Below, one piece after another: positions 41,899 to 49,278 of a stretch of 64,000 bases of DNA; position 1 is the first letter of the stretch, and every line of letters starts with the position of its first letter. The position numbers and the translations under genes were made by a program. The notes below the pieces were generated by a model. That model searched no databases and was not told the DNA's origin. It worked only from the letters and a program-made list of their open reading frames with translations. Origin of the DNA: UKL13-2 sp031431435 (GTDB lineage: Bacteria > Pseudomonadota > Gammaproteobacteria > Burkholderiales > Usitatibacteraceae); assembly GCA_031431435.1 (NCBI GenBank), contig JANPDI010000044.1, positions 20,240-84,239 on the forward strand, in the 5' to 3' direction.

Positions 41899-42426
41899 GT
41901 GAGTGATTCCGCAGAAAAATCTGCCGCATCGGTACGCGCCGTTGATTTAGCCACGGCCGTCATAATTTTTGTGTTCGGCGCAGTTGTTCTTTTGGATAGC
42001 TACCGAATCGGCGCAAGTTGGAGCTCTGACGGGCCGGAGGCCGGCTATTTTCCGTTTTACATCGGCGTCATCCTGTGTATTGCGAGTGTGGTGAATTTTG
42101 CCAACGCCCTGCGTCAGAGAGGTGTTGATGATGGTGGTGCGTCATTTGTCAGCATCACATCATTAAAGCTGATCATGTCGGTGTTGATCCCGACCATTGT
42201 TTACGTCATGTTGATTGCCGGTATCGGGCCGGTTCCCGGTTTGGGCATTTATGTTGCGTCAGCGATTTTTGTCGCCGTGTTTATGGTGTGGCTCGGCAAG
42301 TACGCATGGGGCATCACTACCGCCGTCAGCCTTGGCGTCCCCGTGGTGTTTTTCCTGATGTTCGAGATTTGGTTCAAGGTGCCGTTGCCAAAAGGCCCGC
42401 TTGAAGCCTTGCTCGGACTCGACTAA
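41899..42426 (+). CDS. tctB: TctB-type small membrane subunit
   Basis: 175 residues starting at a GTG eight bases after GAGGAGA. Four hydrophobic segments (about 16-36, 48-66, 86-106, 112-150). Contains VIIFVFGAVVLLDSYRIGASW and GPEAGYFPFYIGVIL, the TctB signature. The protein is the small inner-membrane partner of TctA. It lies after tctC and 10 bases before tctA. Confidence 0.9.
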   Translation: MSDSAEKSAASVRAVDLATAVIIFVFGAVVLLDSYRIGASWSSDGPEAGYFPFYIGVILCIASVVNFANALRQRGVDDGGASFVSITSLKLIMSVLIPTIVYVMLIAGIGPVPGLGIYVASAIFVAVFMVWLGKYAWGITTAVSLGVPVVFFLMFEIWFKVPLPKGPLEALLGLD

Positions 42427-42436
42427 GGGGCCCGCC

Positions 42437-43945
42437 ATGGACGAACTCAACAGCTTGATGCATGGTTTTTCGGTCGCCCTGACGCCGATGAATCTCGGCC
42501 TGATGATGGTTGGTATTCTGCTCGGTGTGCTAATCGGCGTGTTGCCCGGCTTGGGTGGCGCCAACGGCGTGGCGATTCTGCTGCCGCTGACGTTCGCCAT
42601 GGGCTCAAGTCCGGCGGGGCAGGTCAGTGCGATTATTTTGCTGTCATGTATTTACTGGGGCGCGCTGTTCGGCGGAGCGATCACCTCGATTTTATTTAAC
42701 ATTCCCGGCGAACCGTGGAGCGTCGCGACCACCTTTGACGGTTACCCGATGGCGCAAAAAGGCAAAGCCGGGGAGGCGCTGACGGCGGCGTTCACCTCGT
42801 CGTTTGTCGGTGCGTTTGTGGCGGTGCTGATGATTACCTTTTTGGCACCCATGGTCGCGCGATTTGCGCTGCGCTTTGGTCCGCCCGAGTTTTTTTCGGT
42901 CTATTTGCTGACGTTTTGCAGCTTTGTCGGCATGACCAAATCGCCGCCCATGAAAACAGTGGCGGCAATGATGCTCGGCTTTGCCTTGGCGGCGGTCGGA
43001 CTCGACACGGTCACCGGTCAACTACGCCTGACGTTTGGTTTTACCGAACTGCTGAAAGGGTTCGACTTCCTGATTGCCGTGATTGGTCTGTTTGGCATCG
43101 GTGAAATATTGCTGACACTTGAGGAGGGGCTGCACTTCAAGGGCGCGGAAGGAAAAATGCGCATGAAGGTGGTATTGGAAACGTGGAAGGAGTTGCCGAA
43201 GTATTGGAAGACGTCGGTGCGCTCTTCACTCATCGGTTGTTGGATGGGCATCACGCCGGGTGGCGCGACGCCGGCATCTTTCATGGGCTACGGCGTGGCC
43301 AAACGCCTTTCGCCAAACGGCGCCAATTTTGGCAAGGGCGAAATAGAGGGCGTCATTGCGCCGGAAACAGCCGCACATGCCGCCGGCACGGCGGCATTGT
43401 TGCCGATGTTGACGCTTGGCATCCCGGGTTCGCCGACGGCGGCGGTATTGCTCGGTGGTTTGCTGGTGTGGGGGCTGCAACCTGGCCCGTTGTTGTTTGA
43501 AGAAAAGAAGGATTTTGTCTGGGGACTGATTGCATCCATGTATCTGGGCAACATCGCCGGGCTGATCGTTGTTCTGACAACGGTGCCGCTGTTTGCCTCG
43601 ATCCTGCGCATTCCATTTTCGATTATTGCGCCGGTGATTTTGGTCATATGCGCCATTGGTGCGTTCACGGTGCACAGCTCGATGTTCGACGTGTGGTTGA
43701 TGATGGTGTTTGGTGTGGTCGGCTACGTGTTTAAGAAGTTGGACTATCCGTTGGCGCCACTGGTGCTGGCGATTGTGCTCGGCGACCGGGCGGAGGACGC
43801 GTTTCGCCAGTCGATGCTGATTTCGCAGGGAACGGTGACGATCTTTTTCAGCAACAGCCTGGTCGGCGGAATAACATCGTTGGCGCTGTTGATGTTGTTT
43901 TGGGCACCGCTCACCGCCATCGTGCGCAAGCTCCGTGGAAAGTAA
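42437..43945 (+). CDS. tctA: TctA-type large membrane subunit
   Basis: 502 residues from MDELNSLMHG with AAGGGG upstream. About twelve membrane segments. Signatures: GVLIGVLPGLGGANGVAILLP near the N-terminus, SPAGQVSAIILLSCIYWGALFGGAITSIL with FNIPGEPWSVATTFDGYPMA, and ITPGGATPASFMGYGVAKRL. The family couples solute entry to the proton or sodium gradient. Completes a full TctCBA system, less common than lone binding proteins. The C-terminus ends RKLRGK. Confidence 0.94.
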   Translation: MDELNSLMHGFSVALTPMNLGLMMVGILLGVLIGVLPGLGGANGVAILLPLTFAMGSSPAGQVSAIILLSCIYWGALFGGAITSILFNIPGEPWSVATTFDGYPMAQKGKAGEALTAAFTSSFVGAFVAVLMITFLAPMVARFALRFGPPEFFSVYLLTFCSFVGMTKSPPMKTVAAMMLGFALAAVGLDTVTGQLRLTFGFTELLKGFDFLIAVIGLFGIGEILLTLEEGLHFKGAEGKMRMKVVLETWKELPKYWKTSVRSSLIGCWMGITPGGATPASFMGYGVAKRLSPNGANFGKGEIEGVIAPETAAHAAGTAALLPMLTLGIPGSPTAAVLLGGLLVWGLQPGPLLFEEKKDFVWGLIASMYLGNIAGLIVVLTTVPLFASILRIPFSIIAPVILVICAIGAFTVHSSMFDVWLMMVFGVVGYVFKKLDYPLAPLVLAIVLGDRAEDAFRQSMLISQGTVTIFFSNSLVGGITSLALLMLFWAPLTAIVRKLRGK

Positions 43946-44031
43946 AGTCAGCCAAGGACGTGCCGTTTGGCGCATTTCTGGCTGGAACGGCCCGCCAAGT
44001 AACGAGTTTGCCAACTCGGGAGCGCCGGATA

Positions 44032-44658
44032 TTACCTTGCCAAAATCGCCTGAATCTTGCCCTTTTGCTTCAGGCGCGAAAGTGTTTCAGCGGAAAGGTT
44101 CAGATGCGAGGCGAGTTCTTTCATCGGCACACGTTCATATAACTCCGGGTGTTTGCGCAGGAATCGCTGCACACGACCCTGGGCATCGAGCAGGTGCAGT
44201 GTGATGGCGTGGGCCATCACCTCCGACATCAAATGCATGACCTCGTATTCAAAATCGCCCTTCATGGTTGGATGGTGCTCCAAAAAATCCACCCATATTT
44301 CCATGGGCAACATCGCGACACGCGTTTTCATCACGGCACGAATCGCATATGGGGTGGGGGTGCGAAGCCGCCATGCGGCGTAACAGGTTTCCATGTCATC
44401 TTCGGCGGAGAAGCGAAGGATCATCTCCTTGCCCTCCTGGTTCGACACCACGCGCTTGAGGATGCCGTCAAGCACAAAGTATTGGGTCATGTCGTGTTCG
44501 CCCTGCCCCAATAACAAGTCGCCTTTTTTGTACTCTGAAATCGAAAGCAGCTTTTCCAGGTCGCTGAAGGCCCGCGCCTTCAGTGTCCGCAACACAATAT
44601 TGCGTTGGAGCAGGGTGCGGATTGAATCACGTTGTGGATGGGAAATGAGCGAGGTCAT
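44032..44658 (-). CDS. Crp/Fnr family transcriptional regulator
   Basis: 208 residues from the ATG giving MTSLISHPQ; a TTG twelve bases earlier is possible. Sensor domain about 15-140 (YKKGDLLLGQGEHDMTQYFVLDGILKRVV, GKEMILRFSAEDD), then a dimer helix and a C-terminal HTH with VPMKELASHLNLSAETLSRLK. No FNR-type cysteine cluster. It lies between tctA and oxc and points towards tctA. A candidate controller of the oxalate genes, ligand unknown. Confidence 0.88.
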   Translation of the reverse strand: MTSLISHPQRDSIRTLLQRNIVLRTLKARAFSDLEKLLSISEYKKGDLLLGQGEHDMTQYFVLDGILKRVVSNQEGKEMILRFSAEDDMETCYAAWRLRTPTPYAIRAVMKTRVAMLPMEIWVDFLEHHPTMKGDFEYEVMHLMSEVMAHAITLHLLDAQGRVQRFLRKHPELYERVPMKELASHLNLSAETLSRLKQKGKIQAILAR

Positions 44659-44672
44659 CAGGGTTTCCAAAG

Positions 44673-44690
44673 TTGATTGACAGGAATCAA
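44673..44690. promoter_or_regulatory. Candidate operator for the Crp/Fnr-type regulator
   Basis: TTGATT 44673-44678 and AATCAA 44685-44690 form an 18-base palindrome with a 6-base centre, 15 bases upstream of the regulator gene. The half-site looks Crp/Fnr-like but spacing differs from the FNR consensus. May serve autoregulation or the divergent oxc promoter. Confidence 0.4.
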
Positions 44691-44923
44691 GGCGATCTTA
44701 TTGTGGCATTTTTATGATGTGGGCTGGCGATCCTGCATTTTTTTGGGAATAGGCGCCAACACAGTCTTATGTCGTAAAGGAATGGCAACGTAAACGTCAA
44801 TGACACTGACAGCCTGACAACCGTTGCCGCGCTGATTCAGCGTGTTCCACCCTTTTGTCCGATGCAAAATCACTTGTGCAATTGATGGCTTCAATTGACC
44901 AAGATAGCCCAAGGCGGCCCAGT

Positions 44924-46651
44924 ATGACAACTGAAGCACATTCAAACGAAATGACCGACGGTTTTCACCTCGTCATCGATGCCCTGAAGCTGAACGGGAT
45001 CAACACCATCTACGGTTTGCCCGGCATTCCGATTACGGATCTGACGCGCATGGCGCAGGCGGAGGGCCTGCGGGTAATCTCGTTTCGCCATGAGCAAAAT
45101 GCCGGCAATGCCGCCGCGATCGCGGGGTTCATCACCCAAAAACCGGGCATCTGTCTGACGGTGTCCGCACCGGGTTTTCTTAACGGACTGACCGCGCTGA
45201 CCAATGCGACCACCAACTGCTTTCCGATGATCCTGATATCCGGGTCGAGCGAGCGTGAAATTGTCGATCTGCAGCAGGGCGACTATGAGGAAATGGACCA
45301 GCTTGCCATCGCCAAACCGCTGTGCAAGGCTGCCTTTCGTGTGCTGCACGCTGAAGACATTGGCGTCGGTGTTGCACGCGCCATTCGTGCAGCGGTATCG
45401 GGCCGTCCGGGCGGCGTGTATCTGGATTTGCCCGCCAAGTTATTTGCGCAGACCATGGACGCGGTCGCCGGCAAGAATTCGTTGATCAAAGTGGTCGACC
45501 CGGCGCCACGCCAACTGCCCGCGCCGGATGCGGTCAAACGCGTGCTTGATTTGCTCAAAACGGCCAAGCGCCCGTTGATTTTGTTGGGCAAGGGTGCCGC
45601 CTACGCCCAGGCAGACGCACAAATCCGCGCGCTGATCGAAACCACCGGTATCCCCTACCTGCCGATGTCCATGGCCAAGGGATTGTTGCCCGATACCCAC
45701 GAGCAGTCGGCCGCGGCGGCGCGATCCTACGTACTGGCGGAAGCCGATGTGGTGGTGCTGATTGGTGCGCGCTTGAACTGGCTGCTTTCGCACGGCAAGG
45801 GCAAGACCTGGGGCGGCAAGGACCACAAGGCATGGGGCGGTCAGAAATTTATCCAAATTGACATTTCACCAACCGAAGCCGACAGCAACGTGGCGATCGA
45901 TGCCCCGCTGGTGGGTGACATCGGTTCATGTGTTGCCGCGATGTTGGCGGATATTGGCGGCAGCTGGAACCGGCCGCCAGCCGAATGGCTGGATGCCATT
46001 GCCGAGCGCCGCAACAAGAACCTCGGCAAAATGGCCGAGACCCTGGCAAAAGACCCGGTGCCGATGAATTACCACAGCGCGTTGAACGTGGTGCGCGATA
46101 TTGTCAAAGCCAACCCGGAGGCGATGCTGGTTAACGAGGGCGCCAACGCGCTGGACTTTACACGCAGCATTGTCGACATGTATTTACCGCGCAAACGCCT
46201 GGATGTGGGCACCTGGGGCATCATGGGTATCGGCATGGGGTTTGCGGTGGCCGCCGCCGTTGAGACAGGCTTGCCGGTGATTGCAATCGAGGGAGACAGC
46301 GCATTTGGCTTCTCCGGCATGGAGGTCGAAACCATTTGCCGCTACAACCTGCCGGTATGTGTTGTTGTGTTCAACAACAACGGGGTGTATCGCGGCACGG
46401 ATGTCAATCCAACCGGCGGCACTGACGTCGCGCCCACGGTGTTTGTCAAAGGTGCCCGATATGACAAACTCATTGAAGCCTTTGGTGGCGTCGGGGTGAA
46501 TGCCACAACCCCGGCAGAGTTGCGCAGGGCGATGGAAGAAGCCGTGCGATCACGCAAGCCAACGTTAATCAATGCCGTCATCGATGAGACCGCCGGTACC
46601 GAAAGCGGCCGTATTACCAGCTTGAATCCGCAAACCGCGAAGAAAAAATAG
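44924..46651 (+). CDS. oxc: Oxalyl-CoA decarboxylase
   Basis: 575 residues from MTTEAHSNEM; an in-frame start at 44855 is less likely. ThDP enzyme that turns oxalyl-CoA into formyl-CoA and CO2. Marks: INTIYGLPGIPITDL, FRHEQNAGNAAAIAG (catalytic Glu), SERE-IVDLQQGDYEEMDQ, VNEGANALDFTRSIVDM, LDVGTWGIMGIGMGFAV, and ThDP/Mg site EGDSAFGFSGMEVETIC with FNNNGVYRG. This set separates it from acetolactate synthase. Followed by the CoA transferase gene. Confidence 0.95.
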   Translation: MTTEAHSNEMTDGFHLVIDALKLNGINTIYGLPGIPITDLTRMAQAEGLRVISFRHEQNAGNAAAIAGFITQKPGICLTVSAPGFLNGLTALTNATTNCFPMILISGSSEREIVDLQQGDYEEMDQLAIAKPLCKAAFRVLHAEDIGVGVARAIRAAVSGRPGGVYLDLPAKLFAQTMDAVAGKNSLIKVVDPAPRQLPAPDAVKRVLDLLKTAKRPLILLGKGAAYAQADAQIRALIETTGIPYLPMSMAKGLLPDTHEQSAAAARSYVLAEADVVVLIGARLNWLLSHGKGKTWGGKDHKAWGGQKFIQIDISPTEADSNVAIDAPLVGDIGSCVAAMLADIGGSWNRPPAEWLDAIAERRNKNLGKMAETLAKDPVPMNYHSALNVVRDIVKANPEAMLVNEGANALDFTRSIVDMYLPRKRLDVGTWGIMGIGMGFAVAAAVETGLPVIAIEGDSAFGFSGMEVETICRYNLPVCVVVFNNNGVYRGTDVNPTGGTDVAPTVFVKGARYDKLIEAFGGVGVNATTPAELRRAMEEAVRSRKPTLINAVIDETAGTESGRITSLNPQTAKKK

Positions 46652-46704
46652 TTGTCGTCAATAATTAGTCGCCTGAAATTGTAAAGACCAATCCGAAAGA
46701 GAAA

Positions 46705-46764
46705 ATGGAAGCATTAAAAGGCATCAGAATTCTCGACATGACGCATGTGCATGTGATGGCGTGA
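46705..46764 (+). pseudogene. Partial second copy of the frc start (19-codon fragment)
   Basis: ATG at 46705 opens MEALKGIRILDMTHVHVMA and stops at TGA 46762-46764. The first 47 bases match the real frc start at 46853 with three differences, all synonymous (GGC/GGT, ACG/ACC, CAT/CAC), and then diverge. The 88 bases between the two contain a CCCCGCGC/GCGCGGGG hairpin. Best read as a remnant of a duplicated or exchanged frc gene; a leader-peptide role cannot be excluded. Confidence 0.8.
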
Positions 46765-46852
46765 GGCGTAAGAGCAGGGGCCCCGCGCGGCTGCGCGGGG
46801 ATGCGATAGGACGAGTCGGCATGGCGGCTTGCATAAAGAAATCAGGAGCGTA

Positions 46853-48124
46853 ATGGAAGCATTAAAAGGTATCAGAATTCTCGACATGACCCACGTGCAA
46901 GCCGGACCGACTTGTTCACAATTGTTGGCTTGGATGGGCGCGGACGTGATCAAGTTCGAGCCGCCGCAGGGTGATGCAACGCGCGGCCAATTGCGCGATA
47001 TCCCCGGCGCCGACTCACTGTACTTCACGATGTTGAATTGCAACAAGCGATCAATCACAGTCAACATGAAGTCGGCCGAAGGCAAGACGGTGTTTATCGA
47101 CCTGCTAAAGGAATGCGACATCGTCATGGAAAACTTTGGCCCGGGCGTGCTTGACCGGCTCGGCTTTACCTGGGAAAAAATTCACGATATCAACCCGCGC
47201 ATCATCATGGGTTCGATCAAGGGGTTCGGTTCGAGCGGACCCTATGCCGAATTCAAGGCGTATGAAAACGTTGCACAGGCGATGGGTGGTGCAATGAGCA
47301 CCACCGGTACACCGGGCGGGCCGCCGTTTGTTACCGGCGCACAAATTGGCGATTCTGGTACCGGCCTGCATCTGGCGATTGGTTTGCTGGCTGCATTGCA
47401 GCATCGCCACACCAGCGACAAGGGGCAATATGTTGAAGTCGCGATGATGGACGGCGTAATGAACCTGTGCCGAGTGAAATGGCGCGATCACCAGCGGTTG
47501 ACGCGCGGTCCGTTGCCCGAGTATTCGGTGCCGACCGCGCAGGGTATGGGTGATGTGCCAAGGGCGGGAAACGATTCGGGTGGCGGACAGTTGGGCAATG
47601 CCATTCACTGCAAACCGCACGGGCCAAACGACTATTTATATGTGGTGGTGCAAGAGGCGGTCTGGGTGGGGCTGGCGAATCGTATCGGCCCTGATTTGGG
47701 TCAACCGGAACTGGCTGCCGACCCGCGTTTTGCCGCCATTGGCGACCGCCGCAAGAATCAAAACGAGATGTGGGCATTGATCACCCGGTTTGCCGCCAAT
47801 TACACCAAACGTGAATTCATGGCGATTCTGAACCCGATTGATGTGCCATGCGGCCCCATCATGTCGACCGAGGATCTGGCCAATGATGAGCACATTCGCG
47901 GACGCGAAATGTATGTCGAGATCGATGACCCGAAACGTGGCAAATGGTGGAATGTCGGCATGCCGATCAAACTCTCGGCATCGCCGGCAAAAATCAAACG
48001 TTCGCCGCTGCTTGGTGAACATAACGATGATGTTTTGAAGAATGTTCTCGGATACGAGGACACCAAGATCAACACGCTTAAAACTGCCGGCGCGTTTAGC
48101 GCCCCACCAAAGAAGACCATATGA
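46853..48124 (+). CDS. frc: Formyl-CoA:oxalate CoA-transferase
   Basis: 423 residues with AGGAG nine bases before the ATG. Class III CoA transferase: moves CoA from formyl-CoA to oxalate, giving formate and oxalyl-CoA for Oxc. The nucleophile is Asp167 in TGAQIGDSGTGLHL, and the flexible glycine loop is present as DSGGGQLGNA. MTHVQAGPTCSQLLAWMGADVIKFE and CNKRSITVNMKS fit the family. Length matches characterised Frc. The stop overlaps the following start by ATGA. Confidence 0.93.
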   Translation: MEALKGIRILDMTHVQAGPTCSQLLAWMGADVIKFEPPQGDATRGQLRDIPGADSLYFTMLNCNKRSITVNMKSAEGKTVFIDLLKECDIVMENFGPGVLDRLGFTWEKIHDINPRIIMGSIKGFGSSGPYAEFKAYENVAQAMGGAMSTTGTPGGPPFVTGAQIGDSGTGLHLAIGLLAALQHRHTSDKGQYVEVAMMDGVMNLCRVKWRDHQRLTRGPLPEYSVPTAQGMGDVPRAGNDSGGGQLGNAIHCKPHGPNDYLYVVVQEAVWVGLANRIGPDLGQPELAADPRFAAIGDRRKNQNEMWALITRFAANYTKREFMAILNPIDVPCGPIMSTEDLANDEHIRGREMYVEIDDPKRGKWWNVGMPIKLSASPAKIKRSPLLGEHNDDVLKNVLGYEDTKINTLKTAGAFSAPPKKTI

Positions 48125-49050
48125 AAATTGCCATCATCGGCCAGCAGGATTTCGGCAAGTCCACCCTGGATGCATTTCTTGCACGAGGTGACGAGGTGGC
48201 GGGCGTTTTTTGCGCACCGGAAAAGGAAGGCGCGAAGCCGGATCCGCTGCGGGTGCTGGCACAGGAAAAAGGGTTGCGGACATTCCAATTTCCGTCATTA
48301 AAAACACCTGAGGCTGTGAGCGCGATGCGTGAATTAGATGTCGAGATTGGTGTGATGGCGTTTGTGCTGCAATTCGCACCGCAAGAGTTTGTCAATATTC
48401 CGAAATACGGCACCATCCAATTTCACCCTTCGTTATTGCCAAAATATCGCGGCCCCTCGTCGATCAACTGGCCGATCAGCCGGGGCGACACCGAGACGGG
48501 GTTGACCATTTTTCGCCCGACAGACGGATTGGACGAAGGCGCGGTGATTCTGCAAAAGCGGACACCTATCAGTGAAAACGACACATTGGGAACCGTCTAT
48601 TTTGACCGGCTGTTTCCAATGGGTGTGGCGGCGATGCTGGAAGCGGCGGATCTGGTTGTTGCGGGCAAACATATCGAAACCATTCAGGATGAGTCACACG
48701 CTAGTTATGAAGGTTGGTTCCGCGCTGCCGAGGCAAAAATCAACTGGCACAACCATGTCGACAATATCCACAACTTGATTCGCGGTTGCGATCCTGCTCC
48801 AGGTGCTTGGACAACGCTGGCAGGCAAGAAAGTGCAACTGTTTGGATCCAAAAAACATCTGGTTCGAACATTCGGTGCAGTCAAAGGCAAGCCGGGTGAA
48901 ATCACCACAATTGCTGACTCGATGTTCATTACCGCCCAGGGTGGACAAATAGAGGTCGCGAAACTGAAACACGAAGACGGCAAGAAAGTCGGCGCGGCCG
49001 ATTTCGCCACGGCATTTGGTGTGACGGCAGGTACAATTTTTGGCGGTTAG
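48121..49050 (+). CDS. Formyltransferase-fold protein, similar to the 10-formyl-THF hydrolase domain
   Basis: 309 residues. The N-terminal formyltransferase domain begins MKIAIIGQQDFGKSTL and has QFHPSLLPKYRGPSSINW and DGLDEGAVILQK, with the His and Asp of the family; the C-terminal OB-like domain has KINWHNHVDNIHNLIRGCDPAPGAWT. This is closer to the hydrolase domain of 10-formyl-THF dehydrogenase than to Met-tRNA formyltransferase. Coupled to frc by an ATGA overlap, so it may handle the formyl group released in oxalate breakdown. The exact reaction is not established. Confidence 0.82.
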   Translation: MKIAIIGQQDFGKSTLDAFLARGDEVAGVFCAPEKEGAKPDPLRVLAQEKGLRTFQFPSLKTPEAVSAMRELDVEIGVMAFVLQFAPQEFVNIPKYGTIQFHPSLLPKYRGPSSINWPISRGDTETGLTIFRPTDGLDEGAVILQKRTPISENDTLGTVYFDRLFPMGVAAMLEAADLVVAGKHIETIQDESHASYEGWFRAAEAKINWHNHVDNIHNLIRGCDPAPGAWTTLAGKKVQLFGSKKHLVRTFGAVKGKPGEITTIADSMFITAQGGQIEVAKLKHEDGKKVGAADFATAFGVTAGTIFGG

Positions 49051-49130
49051 TCGACTGTTGGATTGAGTCTTATTGTCGCCAGATTGAGACGCTTCTGCCG
49101 AATTTGACGGCATTTTCCGGCCAATACAGG

Positions 49131-49200
49131 ATTGCCCGCACGTCCGGGCAATGAGTTGTTACAAGTTACCGTGTACCCAAACGGTTGTTCGAACCGTTGG
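49131..49200 (+). terminator. Two hairpins after the oxalate operon
   Basis: ATTGCCCG 49131-49138 pairs with CGGGCAAT 49145-49152, and AACGGTT 49180-49186 pairs with AACCGTT 49192-49198. Neither has a T-run; the first is the likely 3' boundary. The second may instead be an operator before the DUF1800 gene. Confidence 0.4.
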
Positions 49201-49278
49201 TGCCTAGTATCATTCCTGTTAAATGAGATCAACACCACATGCTAGGCGTGGCGGTGAAATTCTAGGCCGGGGTAGAAA

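Noticed and set aside
43226..44014. 262-residue minus-strand open frame
   Set aside because: Shadow of tctA, rich in His/Arg/Gln as expected for antisense of a membrane protein gene.
44673..44690. Canonical FNR box
   Set aside because: Half-sites TTGAT/ATCAA are eight bases apart instead of four, and the adjacent regulator lacks the FNR cysteines.
49177..49200. Part of a tRNA (TTCGAA loop)
   Set aside because: Only a single hairpin; no acceptor, D or anticodon arms around it.
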